Assembly: GCA_945870185.1 (NCBI GenBank)
Contig: CAMBRK010000007.1
Span: 1 to 64,000, forward strand
Origin: Aureispira sp. CCB-QB1
GTDB lineage: Bacteria > Bacteroidota > Bacteroidia > Chitinophagales > Saprospiraceae
Reading direction: 5' to 3'
DNA: 64,000 nucleotides
Shown here piece by piece: positions 47,028-55,288 of this stretch. Below the pieces are notes generated by a model, which ran no database searches, was not told the DNA's origin, and saw nothing but the letters and a program-made list of their open reading frames with translations. The stretch's first letter is position 1, and every line of letters begins with the position of its first letter. The position numbers and the translations under genes are program-made.

Positions 47028-47789
47028 ATGAAACTCATCTCTTGGAATGTAAATGGTATCAGGGCCGTGGTAGGAAAAACCTTTTTGCAGCAGTTTGCCG
47101 AAATGGATGCTGATATATTTTGCTTACAAGAGACTAAGGCTCAGGATGATCAGGTAGCAGAAGCTTTGTCTTCATTGAATGGATATCATATACATAGCAA
47201 CTCCGCAGAGAAAAAAGGATATTCCGGAGTGGCAATTATCTCTAAGATAGAACCCATTTCAGTCACTCGGGATATGGGCATAGCTGAACACGACAATGAA
47301 GGCAGAGTCATTTGTGCTGAATTTGAAAATTTTTATATGGTCAATGTTTATGTACCTAATAGTGGCGAAGGACTCAAAAGATTAGATTATAGGTCTGAGT
47401 GGGACGAAGATTTTTCACAATATTTAGCTGGTCTTCGATGCAAAAAAAATGTTGTAGTCACAGGAGATTTTAACGTAGCACATCAAGCCATTGACTTGGC
47501 AAGACCCAAAGAAAATTACAATAAAACATCAGGCTACACCCAAGTAGAAATAGATGGCATGGACAAAATATTGTCCAAAGGTTTTACAGATTCGTATAGA
47601 CATTTACATCCGGAAAAAATTCAATACTCTTTTTGGAGCGCACGTTTTGGTGCTCGTGCCAAAAACCTAGGTTGGCGTATTGATTACTTTTTGGTGGACG
47701 AAAGGATGAAAAACAAGATATCCAATGCGTTTATCCTTGATCAGGAATCGGGATCAGACCATTGTCCTATTGGTTTGGTGTTGGGGTAG
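47028..47789 (+). CDS. xth: Exodeoxyribonuclease III
   Basis: This 253-residue DNA repair enzyme cleaves AP sites and trims 3' ends. The family signatures are WNVNGIRAVVGK, LQETKAQ with the metal-binding Glu, VVTGDFNVAHQAIDLARPKEN with Asp and Asn, DYFLVDERM, and SGSDHCPIGL with the catalytic Asp-His pair. The start is ATG 47028 rather than GTG 47019, because MKLISWNVNG matches the family start. The gene stands alone between the receptor and the efflux operon. Confidence 0.95.
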   Translation: MKLISWNVNGIRAVVGKTFLQQFAEMDADIFCLQETKAQDDQVAEALSSLNGYHIHSNSAEKKGYSGVAIISKIEPISVTRDMGIAEHDNEGRVICAEFENFYMVNVYVPNSGEGLKRLDYRSEWDEDFSQYLAGLRCKKNVVVTGDFNVAHQAIDLARPKENYNKTSGYTQVEIDGMDKILSKGFTDSYRHLHPEKIQYSFWSARFGARAKNLGWRIDYFLVDERMKNKISNAFILDQESGSDHCPIGLVLG

Positions 47790-47936
47790 TCTGTCGTTAA
47801 TTCAATTTATTAGGAAGCCTACAATGATTCCTAAAAGCTAAATTATTTCACTTTTTTAGTTGACTTTCAGTATTTCCAATACTTCGATCGTCATTTTCGT
47901 CGAAAAAAATGATACATTAATCTATACATCGATCAT

Positions 47937-47957
47937 TTACTAAACAGTGTTTATTAA
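47937..47957. promoter_or_regulatory. Candidate operator of the TetR regulator
   Basis: A near-perfect palindrome with TAAACA-G-TGTTTA at its core and matching TTA/TAA arms (one mismatched pair) lies directly in front of, and overlaps the first bases of, the -7 box of the TetR gene. Such a site would let the regulator block its own promoter and the efflux genes behind it. Confidence 0.45.
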
Positions 47958-47962
47958 CTTTG
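47955..47962 (+). promoter_or_regulatory. Putative -7 box TAACTTTG of the tetR-efflux operon
   Basis: This is an exact TAnnTTTG match 23 bases before the TetR gene ATG at 47986, overlapping the candidate operator. No clear -33 TTTG lies at the usual distance. Confidence 0.45.
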
Positions 47963-47985
47963 CGTTGTTATTTAAAATAAACAAT

Positions 47986-48600
47986 ATGGGGCTTACAGAG
48001 CGTAAAGAGCGGGAAAAGATAGAATTGAAAAATTTAATTCTAGATGCTGCACGAAAAATTTTGTTGGCGCAAGGTCAGGATGGTTTATCCATAAGAAAAA
48101 TAGCCGATGAAATAGAATATAGTCCTGCGACTATCTACCTTTATTTTCCTGATAAAGATGCTATTTTGCACGAATTGATGGAGATGGGGTTTGGGGTGAT
48201 GAATGAATATATGAAAACTGCCTATGCTGAGATTGATCCAGTCAAAAGAATACATAACATCGGTCATGCTTATATCAGATTTGGTTTAGAAAACAAGGAT
48301 TGGTACGAACTTATGTTCAATTCAGACAAACCTATGAAGCATATCGAAAAATGTTGTGAAGACTGGGATCAAGGTATGGCCATGTTTGCTTTTTTGACTC
48401 AAACGTGTAAAGATGCCATTATAAAATTGGAAATAAAAAATGTTGAAAAAGACATTTTAGCCTTACATCTTTGGAGCAGTGTACATGGTTTGGTCAATCT
48501 GTACCTAACGGAAAGACTGGAGATAGTAAAAAGAAATAAAAGTTCTGAACTAGTTACTAAAACTTTGGATGCTATTATTCATACCGTTTTTAGAAAATAG
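47986..48600 (+). CDS. TetR/AcrR family transcriptional regulator
   Basis: This 204-residue DNA-binding regulator has the TetR N-terminal domain (KIELKNLILDAARKILLAQGQDGLSIRKIADEIEYSPATIYLYFPDKDAILHELM), where the helix-turn-helix is DGLSIRKIADEIEYSPATIYLYF. The C-terminal part is helical and would bind an inducer or drug. It is followed within 50 bases by a full tripartite RND efflux set, which it most likely represses, and it is preceded by a palindromic operator candidate. ATG 47986 is preferred to the upstream GTG at 47947, which lies before the -7 box. Confidence 0.9.
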   Translation: MGLTERKEREKIELKNLILDAARKILLAQGQDGLSIRKIADEIEYSPATIYLYFPDKDAILHELMEMGFGVMNEYMKTAYAEIDPVKRIHNIGHAYIRFGLENKDWYELMFNSDKPMKHIEKCCEDWDQGMAMFAFLTQTCKDAIIKLEIKNVEKDILALHLWSSVHGLVNLYLTERLEIVKRNKSSELVTKTLDAIIHTVFRK

Positions 48601-48647
48601 TTTTTATCTAAAAATAATCCGACATCAATTATAAAAAACAACTTGTT

Positions 48648-49970
48648 ATGTCCACAAACATTAAAATATTAATACTTACTTTGTTGGTAAATATTGCCAG
48701 AGCTCAGGACTTTTCACCATTGGTCAGTATAGCATGGGAAAATAACCATGAGCTAAAAGCCAAAAACTTCCACCTAGAAAGCGCTACCAAATCCTTGCTA
48801 GAAGCTAAAGCTATGTACGGCCCTGATGTAAAATTTGGTATTCAATATACCTTGGCGGCAGGTGGAAGAAGCATTGCCTTTCCCGTAGGAGATTTGCTCA
48901 ATCCAGTTTATAGCACGTTAAACCAACTGACCTTATCCAATGCTTTTCCCCAAATAGAAAACGTCAACGAACAGTTTTTGCCCAATAATTTTTATGATGC
49001 CAGATTTAGAGTGACTCAGGCGATATACTACCCTGATTTGGCCATCAACAAAAAACTCAAAATGGAAATGTTGGAACAAAAAAACCTGGAAATCAAAGCT
49101 TTCAAGCGTTTGGTTAGTAAGCAAACTATGCAAGCCTATATCCAATATGCCATGACTCAAAACGCCATAGAAATATATTTGTCAGCCGACACCCTTCTTA
49201 ATGAAGCCAAACGCACCACTCAAAGTATGATCAAAAATGGCATAGCTTTACCCACTGCAATGTCGCGATTAGAAAATCAATCCGCAGAACTTTTATCCCA
49301 AAAAACTGAAGCCTTATCTAATCAAAAAAATGCTGAAAATGTACTCAGATTTGTTTTAGGAATAAATGAAACAGGCAGCATTCCTAGCTTGGTCGGATTC
49401 AATCGTGTTCCTACCTTAGTTCTAGACAATATTGCGGACAGAGAAGAACTTTTACAACTTAAACAAGCTACCATAATGCAATCTCTGGCAGTTCAAAGAG
49501 AAGAAAAACATTACTTACCCAAAATAGGTGCACAATTGGATGCAGGAAGTCAGGATTTTGATTTTGGATGGGAGCCTTATGCTTTACTCGGAATCAATGT
49601 GGATATGAATATATATGATAGTAAAAAGCATCACCATAGAAAACAAGCCGCTAAAGCTGAAATTATGGCCACTGAAGCCATGTATTTACAAGCCGAAAAC
49701 CAAATAAAACTTCAACAAAACGTAGCCAAAGAAAATCTCAATACTGCGATCAAACAAGCCAATATCTTTGAAACCAGAATCAAGGCAACACAGAAAATTT
49801 ATGATGAAGTATTTGCCAAATACAAAGAAGGAACCGCCGGATACATAGAGTTGGTAGATGCACAAACGCAATATACTCAAATAAAAATGCAACATCTCTT
49901 AGCTAAAAATAATGCCTGGATCAAGTGGTCAGAATATATTTATGCAGCAGCCATTTTTCCTATTCAATAA
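48648..49970 (+). CDS. Outer-membrane efflux channel (TolC/OEP family)
   Basis: This 440-residue protein starts with the signal peptide MSTNIKILILTLLVNIARAQ. It has two OEP-type repeats with long helical coiled-coil segments (residues about 20-220 and 230-430), with the family-like ending AKYKEGTAGYIELVDAQTQYTQIKMQ. It should form the outer-membrane channel of the tripartite pump encoded with the following adaptor and RND transporter. It starts 47 bases after the TetR gene, and its stop lies about 20 bases before the adaptor. Confidence 0.88.
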   Translation: MSTNIKILILTLLVNIARAQDFSPLVSIAWENNHELKAKNFHLESATKSLLEAKAMYGPDVKFGIQYTLAAGGRSIAFPVGDLLNPVYSTLNQLTLSNAFPQIENVNEQFLPNNFYDARFRVTQAIYYPDLAINKKLKMEMLEQKNLEIKAFKRLVSKQTMQAYIQYAMTQNAIEIYLSADTLLNEAKRTTQSMIKNGIALPTAMSRLENQSAELLSQKTEALSNQKNAENVLRFVLGINETGSIPSLVGFNRVPTLVLDNIADREELLQLKQATIMQSLAVQREEKHYLPKIGAQLDAGSQDFDFGWEPYALLGINVDMNIYDSKKHHHRKQAAKAEIMATEAMYLQAENQIKLQQNVAKENLNTAIKQANIFETRIKATQKIYDEVFAKYKEGTAGYIELVDAQTQYTQIKMQHLLAKNNAWIKWSEYIYAAAIFPIQ

Positions 49971-49990
49971 TTAAATACAATCTTATCACA

Positions 49991-51025
49991 ATGAAAATAT
50001 TAAATATCTCAATAGCTATTTTGGGTCTATGTTTTTTTGCTTGTAAACAAGATCAAGACGCCACGTCCACCACACCCAAAATAGCTACAAATTTTGTAAA
50101 AATACACACTATTGATACCATCCAAGAGTCTGATATCATCAAAGTACTAGGTATCGTCATGAGTGAAGCTGAAGCAAGACCATCATTTAAAACAGGCGGT
50201 ATAATCAAAAAAACTTATGTTAAAGAAGGAGATATTGTCTCCAAAGGTCAACTTTTGGCTACATTAGAAATGCAAGAAATCAATGCCCAGGTTCAGCAAG
50301 CAGAAGAAGGACTTCAAAAAACGCTCAGAGACAAAAATAGAGTCGGAAATCTTTATAAAGACAGTGTTGCTACATTAGAACAATTTCAAAATATAACTAC
50401 GGCTTATGAAGTAGCTAAAAGAACTTCAGAAATTGCCCAATTCAACAAGCAACACTCAGAAGTTAGGGCTCCGATCTCAGGAAAAATCATCAAACAAATT
50501 ATGTATAATGGTGAAATTACTGGTCCGGGCAATCCCATATATGCCATACTTGGAGTTGGAAAGAGTGACTGGGTCATACAAGCAGGTCTTACGGATAGAG
50601 ATTGGGCTAGAGTAGATAAAAATGACAAAGTCAATATCAGACTCGATGCTTATCCAGGTCAAAATTTTTCAGGAGTAATTTCAGAAAAATCATCAGTTGG
50701 TGGCAGTGCTAGCGGTACATTTGATGTAGCAATCAAATTCTTAAGCCAACCTGCAAATCTAGCTGCCGGATTGATCACAAATCTGTCCATCACATCAGAA
50801 AAGAAGGAAAATTTTATGGTCATACCTATCGAAGCCTTGACAAAATCTAATGGTCAATCGGCATATGTTTTTACCGCCATAAATGGTAAAGCCAAGCAAA
50901 TCAAAATTACAATAGCTAAGTTATTAGGTGATAAAGTGGCAGTATCCTCGGGTCTTGATGGCATTACCAACGTGATCACCACAGGAGCTATGTATCTGGA
51001 AGAAGGAGACTCCATCGAATATTGA
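49991..51025 (+). CDS. RND periplasmic adaptor (membrane fusion protein)
   Basis: This 344-residue lipoprotein begins MKILNISIAILGLCFFAC, giving a lipobox Cys. A biotinyl-lipoyl-like hairpin region is visible around ASFKTGGIIKKTYVKEGDIVSKGQLLATLEMQEINAQVQQAEEG. A beta-barrel region follows (VIQAGLTDRDWARVDKNDKVNIRLDAYPGQNFSG, VGGSASGTFDVAIKF, LITNLSITSEKK). It links the inner-membrane RND pump with the outer-membrane channel. The start is ATG 49991, because the longer frame from 49925 overlaps the upstream gene and lacks a signal. Confidence 0.9.
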   Translation: MKILNISIAILGLCFFACKQDQDATSTTPKIATNFVKIHTIDTIQESDIIKVLGIVMSEAEARPSFKTGGIIKKTYVKEGDIVSKGQLLATLEMQEINAQVQQAEEGLQKTLRDKNRVGNLYKDSVATLEQFQNITTAYEVAKRTSEIAQFNKQHSEVRAPISGKIIKQIMYNGEITGPGNPIYAILGVGKSDWVIQAGLTDRDWARVDKNDKVNIRLDAYPGQNFSGVISEKSSVGGSASGTFDVAIKFLSQPANLAAGLITNLSITSEKKENFMVIPIEALTKSNGQSAYVFTAINGKAKQIKITIAKLLGDKVAVSSGLDGITNVITTGAMYLEEGDSIEY

Positions 51026-51139
51026 ACTGTTAGATAACAAATCATTCCATCACCCGATCACTGATCAAACGAACTTGGACCGCTAAAAGTGGTGTTACAA
51101 ATCATAAGATTACGGATCACAAAATCACAAAATATTCAT

Positions 51140-54100
51140 ATGGGTTTCAATAAATTTTTTGTAAAAAATTGGCAGTTTACTTTGGTCATTTTTACAGCCG
51201 TCATGGTCTTGGGTGTTAATGCATTATTCAATATGCCTAGAGCAGAAGACCCTCCATTTGGTGCACCAATATTTTCTATAGTGGTTGTCTATCCCGGTAC
51301 CAATCCCGCAGATATGGAAAAGCTTGTAGCCGACCCGATAGAAGAAGAGTTGTATCAATTGGCTGACATTAAAAAAATCAACACCACAATTAATGACGGT
51401 CTTGTAGTCATGCTGGCTGAGTTTAATTTCGGTGTCGATGTAGAATCCAAAAACAACGATGTCATCAGAGAAATCAATAAAATACGACCCGAATTACCAG
51501 AAGGTATCATCCGTTTTGATATCAAAAAGGCGGCATCGAGTGACGTCGTCATCTTACAATCTGCTTTGGTTTCTGATACTGCCTCTATGGAGCTGATGAA
51601 AGATCTTGCACAAAATCTCGAAAAAGATATAGAACGTATTAAGGATATCAAATGGGCAGAAATTCAAGCCTCACCTGAAAAGGTGATACACCTAGACTTG
51701 GATCTAGACAGAATGGCAACTATGAAACTAGGCCTAAATCAAGTTATAGGGCTGATCCAAGCTAACAATATCAACATACCTGGTGGTGATATAGATTTAG
51801 GTCAAAAAAAGTATAACATCAAAACCACCTCTGAATACAAGACCGTTGATGACATCAGATCTACCATAGTGCAGGTGACTCCTCAGGGCAAGACAGTCAC
51901 TTTGGGCCAGATAGCTACCATTTACTATACCGAAGAGACATCTGACCACATCGCAAGGCACAATAGCCGCAGAGCCATTTGGATCAACTCAGCTATGAAG
52001 GACAAAAAAAATATCATCACTGTTCGCAAAGAGTTAGAAACAGTTCTTTCAGCATTCAAAGAGAAATTGCCAAAAGGAATCACTTTAGAAAACGCTTTTG
52101 ATCAGGAAAAAGGAGTAAGATATCGATTGTCTGGCCTAGGAAGAGATTTTGCCATAGCCATATTCTTGGTATTATTGACCTTGTTGCCATTAGGTACAAG
52201 AGCATCTATAGTGGTGATGATTTCTATTCCATTGTCATTGAGCATTGGACTGTTTATGTTGGATTTACTTGGATATACACTCAATCAATTGAGTATAGTT
52301 GGTATGGTTGTTGCCTTGGGGTTGCTAGTAGATGATAGCATCGTAGTGGTAGAAAACATAGAGCGATATATGCGCAAAGGTATCTCTGCACGTGAAGCAG
52401 CTGTGTCAGCTACCAATCACATTATGGTGGCCATATTGGGATGTACGGCTACATTATTACTGGCTTTTTTACCGTTAGCCAATCTTCCCGAAGGCTCAGG
52501 TGACTTTATCCGTTCATTGCCTATGGCTGTCATGTTGACGGTATTGGCATCACTTTTTGTATCCGTTACGATTATTCCATTTTTATCTTCCATCCTACTC
52601 AAGCCGCATGAAAATGCTGCCAGTGGTGATGGAAATTTTTTCTTTAATGCATTCAAAAAATACGTAAATAATCCTTATCAAAGACTACTGGAGTGGTGTA
52701 TGTCTCATAAACTGGCTACCTTAGTTTTTGCAGCTTCTATCTTTGTGTTGTCTTTAACGCTGATACCTATATTGGGTTTTAGTTTGTTTCCAGAATCAGA
52801 AAAACCCATTATCACCATCGATATCGAAACCGAACCTGGATCTAATCTTACCCACACAGACAAAGTTGTCCGTAAAGTAGAGCAAAAGCTTTTGACCTTT
52901 ACAGAAATAGATCACATCAGTGCCAATGCTGGCAAGGGTAACCCAAGAATATACTACAATGAGTTTCAACGTCAGAACTCTGCCAATTTCGGTCAAATTA
53001 TTGTCTATCTCAACGAAAAAACTAAAGTGCCGGATATCATCAGATTTGCAGACAAAGTCAGAAGTGCTCTTGCCAGTTTTCCAGGTGTAAAAATCGAAGT
53101 CAAAAGGTTTCAGCAAGGTCCACCAATATCCGCTCCTATCGAAATGAGGATCATGGGCAATAATCTGGATACTTTAGACATCCTAAGTACTAAAGTGGAA
53201 AAGCTAATGAAAGAAAAGTCAGGATCCATGTATGTGCGCAACGACTTAAAATATGTAAAATCAGATATCGTCGTGGATGTAGATAGAGAGAAAGCAGGCC
53301 TTTACGGAATCAGTAGTGCAGAGATAGCTAAGACTGTAAGGCTTGCTATAGTAGGACTACAAATAGGTGAAATCAGCAATTCAGAAGGCGATGAATTCAA
53401 AATGAAGATTTCTCTAGCTCAAAATACTGAAAATGCCCTTCAAATGTTTGATAAGGTTTTTGTCACATCTATGAGCGGTTCACTTATACCTTTAAAAAGC
53501 ATGGCGTCGATTTCATTAAGACCATCAGCATCTATCATCAGACATTTCAATAAAGAAAGATATGCACTAGTCAGTTGTTTTGTACAAAATGGGGTTAATG
53601 TAAGCAAACTCACAGACGAGATATTAAACGATATTAGTAATGAAGTGACCATGCCTGCAGGATATAGAGTGGTCGCTGCTGGAGAGCGTGAGTCGCAACA
53701 AGAGTCTTTCGGAGGACTCGGTACCATCATTATCCTTACTGTATTTGGTTTACTGGCCATACTAATACTGGAGTTCCGTACCTTCAAGTCGACTATTATT
53801 GTCCTAAGTGTTATTCCTATGGGTATCATCGGGGCATTAGTAGCTTTGTACATAGCAGGTGAGTCTATGTCATTTGTAGCCACAGTAGGTATTATAGCAT
53901 TGGTAGGTATAGAAATTAAAAACTCTATCCTGATGGTAGACTACACAAATGGGCTTAGAGAAGAAGGAGTAGGACTTTATGAAGCGGTAATGGATGGTGC
54001 CGAAACCAGATTTTTACCTATTTTACTGACTTCAATGACAGCCATAGGTGGCTTGACACCATTAGTTCTCGAAAGCTCACCTCTCATCAGCCCATTAGCC

Positions 54101-54196
54101 ATAGTTTTGATAGGTGGACTGATCAGCAGCACTTTACTGAGTAGACTAGTAACACCCGTTTTGTATTATTTGATACCGCCTGAAGTAAAAAAGTAG
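51140..54196 (+). CDS. RND efflux transporter, AcrB/HAE-like
   Basis: This 1018-residue inner-membrane proton antiporter has the family start (FVKNWQFTLVIFTAVMVLGVNALFNMPRAEDPPFGAPIFSIVVVYPGTNPADMEKLVADPIEEEL). It has the proton-relay pair in GLLVDDSIVVVENIERYMRKG and the matching Lys in LVGIEIKNSILMVDYTNG. Twelve transmembrane helices and two large periplasmic loops are expected. With the adjoining OEP and adaptor it forms a tripartite pump exporting drugs, bile-like compounds or metals; the substrate is not determined by sequence. The start is ATG 51140, because the longer frame from 51089 adds no family residues. Confidence 0.93.
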   Translation: MGFNKFFVKNWQFTLVIFTAVMVLGVNALFNMPRAEDPPFGAPIFSIVVVYPGTNPADMEKLVADPIEEELYQLADIKKINTTINDGLVVMLAEFNFGVDVESKNNDVIREINKIRPELPEGIIRFDIKKAASSDVVILQSALVSDTASMELMKDLAQNLEKDIERIKDIKWAEIQASPEKVIHLDLDLDRMATMKLGLNQVIGLIQANNINIPGGDIDLGQKKYNIKTTSEYKTVDDIRSTIVQVTPQGKTVTLGQIATIYYTEETSDHIARHNSRRAIWINSAMKDKKNIITVRKELETVLSAFKEKLPKGITLENAFDQEKGVRYRLSGLGRDFAIAIFLVLLTLLPLGTRASIVVMISIPLSLSIGLFMLDLLGYTLNQLSIVGMVVALGLLVDDSIVVVENIERYMRKGISAREAAVSATNHIMVAILGCTATLLLAFLPLANLPEGSGDFIRSLPMAVMLTVLASLFVSVTIIPFLSSILLKPHENAASGDGNFFFNAFKKYVNNPYQRLLEWCMSHKLATLVFAASIFVLSLTLIPILGFSLFPESEKPIITIDIETEPGSNLTHTDKVVRKVEQKLLTFTEIDHISANAGKGNPRIYYNEFQRQNSANFGQIIVYLNEKTKVPDIIRFADKVRSALASFPGVKIEVKRFQQGPPISAPIEMRIMGNNLDTLDILSTKVEKLMKEKSGSMYVRNDLKYVKSDIVVDVDREKAGLYGISSAEIAKTVRLAIVGLQIGEISNSEGDEFKMKISLAQNTENALQMFDKVFVTSMSGSLIPLKSMASISLRPSASIIRHFNKERYALVSCFVQNGVNVSKLTDEILNDISNEVTMPAGYRVVAAGERESQQESFGGLGTIIILTVFGLLAILILEFRTFKSTIIVLSVIPMGIIGALVALYIAGESMSFVATVGIIALVGIEIKNSILMVDYTNGLREEGVGLYEAVMDGAETRFLPILLTSMTAIGGLTPLVLESSPLISPLAIVLIGGLISSTLLSRLVTPVLYYLIPPEVKK

Positions 54197-54302
54197 TTTT
54201 TTAAGACTTAAGGATACTTTTGCAACAAAAAACACGTTTATCAGAATATTGTATATATTTGTCGTTTTATTATCTTTTATTAATCTATTAAATTAAATAT
54301 TT

Positions 54303-54713
54303 ATGAAGCAGTCCATTTTAGTTGCAGTCGGTATGTTTTTAATACTTTTTACCTCACAAAATATAGCAGCACAATCACCCGAAGCCAAGCTCAAAATGGC
54401 TGAAAAAGAAATCAAGGTAGCAGAAAAAGAGCTCGAAAAAGCTGAAAAAGCAGTAACTGTAGCAGAAAAAAAACTCGAAAAAGCCGATGCTGACTACGAT
54501 GAAGGCAAAAAAGCCAATGCACGCACCGCCATGCTCAATGCTGAAAAAGCACTAGCTATGGCTAATAAAAATAGGGATAAAGCCCAAAAAGCAGTTGAAA
54601 AAGCCACAGAAAAAGCTGATAAAGCAGCGGTAAAACTAGAAGAGATGGAAGCCAAAATGAAGGCCAAAGAGGAAAAAGAAAATGAAGAAGAAGAAGGCGG
54701 AATCTTTATTTAG
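54303..54713 (+). CDS. Lys/Glu/Ala-rich exported coiled-coil protein
   Basis: This 136-residue protein has a signal peptide (MKQSILVAVGMFLILFTSQNIAAQ). Nearly all of the remainder is a long, repetitive, charged alpha-helix (MAEKEIKVAEKELEKAEKA, VAEKKLEKADADYDEGKKA, KAQKAVEKATEKADKAAVK) ending in an acidic tail (EKENEEEEGGIFI). The repeats of about 7 and 14 residues are typical of a coiled coil. A damaged gene of similar style follows. Function unknown; a periplasmic structural or cell-envelope-tethering role is possible. Confidence 0.75.
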   Translation: MKQSILVAVGMFLILFTSQNIAAQSPEAKLKMAEKEIKVAEKELEKAEKAVTVAEKKLEKADADYDEGKKANARTAMLNAEKALAMANKNRDKAQKAVEKATEKADKAAVKLEEMEAKMKAKEEKENEEEEGGIFI

Positions 54714-54839
54714 AACGGTGTGGTTTTGGTTGAAAACTCATTAATTTTTTGTTAAAATTTAATTTAGGTGTTATCTTTTACAATTTTACACGTCTATAAA
54801 ACTGTAAATACATTTCATTACAAACAAAAAATATTCAAC

Positions 54840-55144
54840 ATGAAATATTCAATTTTTATTTTTAGCATGTTTTTTTAAGCTTTTCAGCCACAACCAATGC
54901 TCAAGGCAAAGGTAAAGAAAAGATTGAAGCACAAAAAACACAAAACGAAGCCGAAAAAGAAGTTATAAAAGGTCAAAACGAAGCAAAGATAGAAGCAAGC
55001 AAAGGTCAAAAGGATGCTGAAAAAGCAACTATAAAAGGTTAAAAGGAAGCTGATAAAGCAGCCCGAAAAGCCAAAAAAAGCGAAAAAGTTAAACCTTCTG
55101 ATAAAAAGGAAAAGGAATCACTTGATGAAAGCAGTAGTTCGTAA
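54840..55144 (+). pseudogene. Decayed Lys/Glu/Ala-rich exported protein gene
   Basis: The frame begins with a signal peptide (MKYSIFIFSMFF) and stops at TAA 54876-54878. Shifting by two bases restores FSATTNAQGKGKEKIEAQKTQNEAEKEV and later lysine-rich repeats (IKGQNEAKIEASKGQKDAEKATIKG). A second TAA interrupts at 55039-55041 before the tail KEADKAARKAKK to the stop at 55144. Two lesions suggest real decay; the first lies in a run of T, where a read error would also be possible. It resembles the intact gene upstream in composition only. Confidence 0.7.
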
Positions 55145-55171
55145 TATTTATCGAATAGAAAAATTTTAGAC

Positions 55172-55210
55172 AAAGCGGAAGAATAAAAATTTATTTCTTC
55201 CGCTTTTTTT
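55172..55210 (+). terminator. Intrinsic terminator before the UvrD gene
   Basis: AAAGCGGAAGAA pairs with TTCTTCCGCTTT, followed by a run of T. Confidence 0.85.
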
Positions 55211-55288
55211 ATGCTATGAAACATAAAATGAAAAACTTTAATATCTTTATATACTTTTTTAAGTAAAATTCCTGACCTTTGCACTCAT

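Noticed and set aside
47894-47907. Second palindrome TTTTCG-T-CGAAAA upstream of the TetR gene
   Set aside because: It lies about 50 bases upstream of the -7 box and is short; operator status would be speculation.
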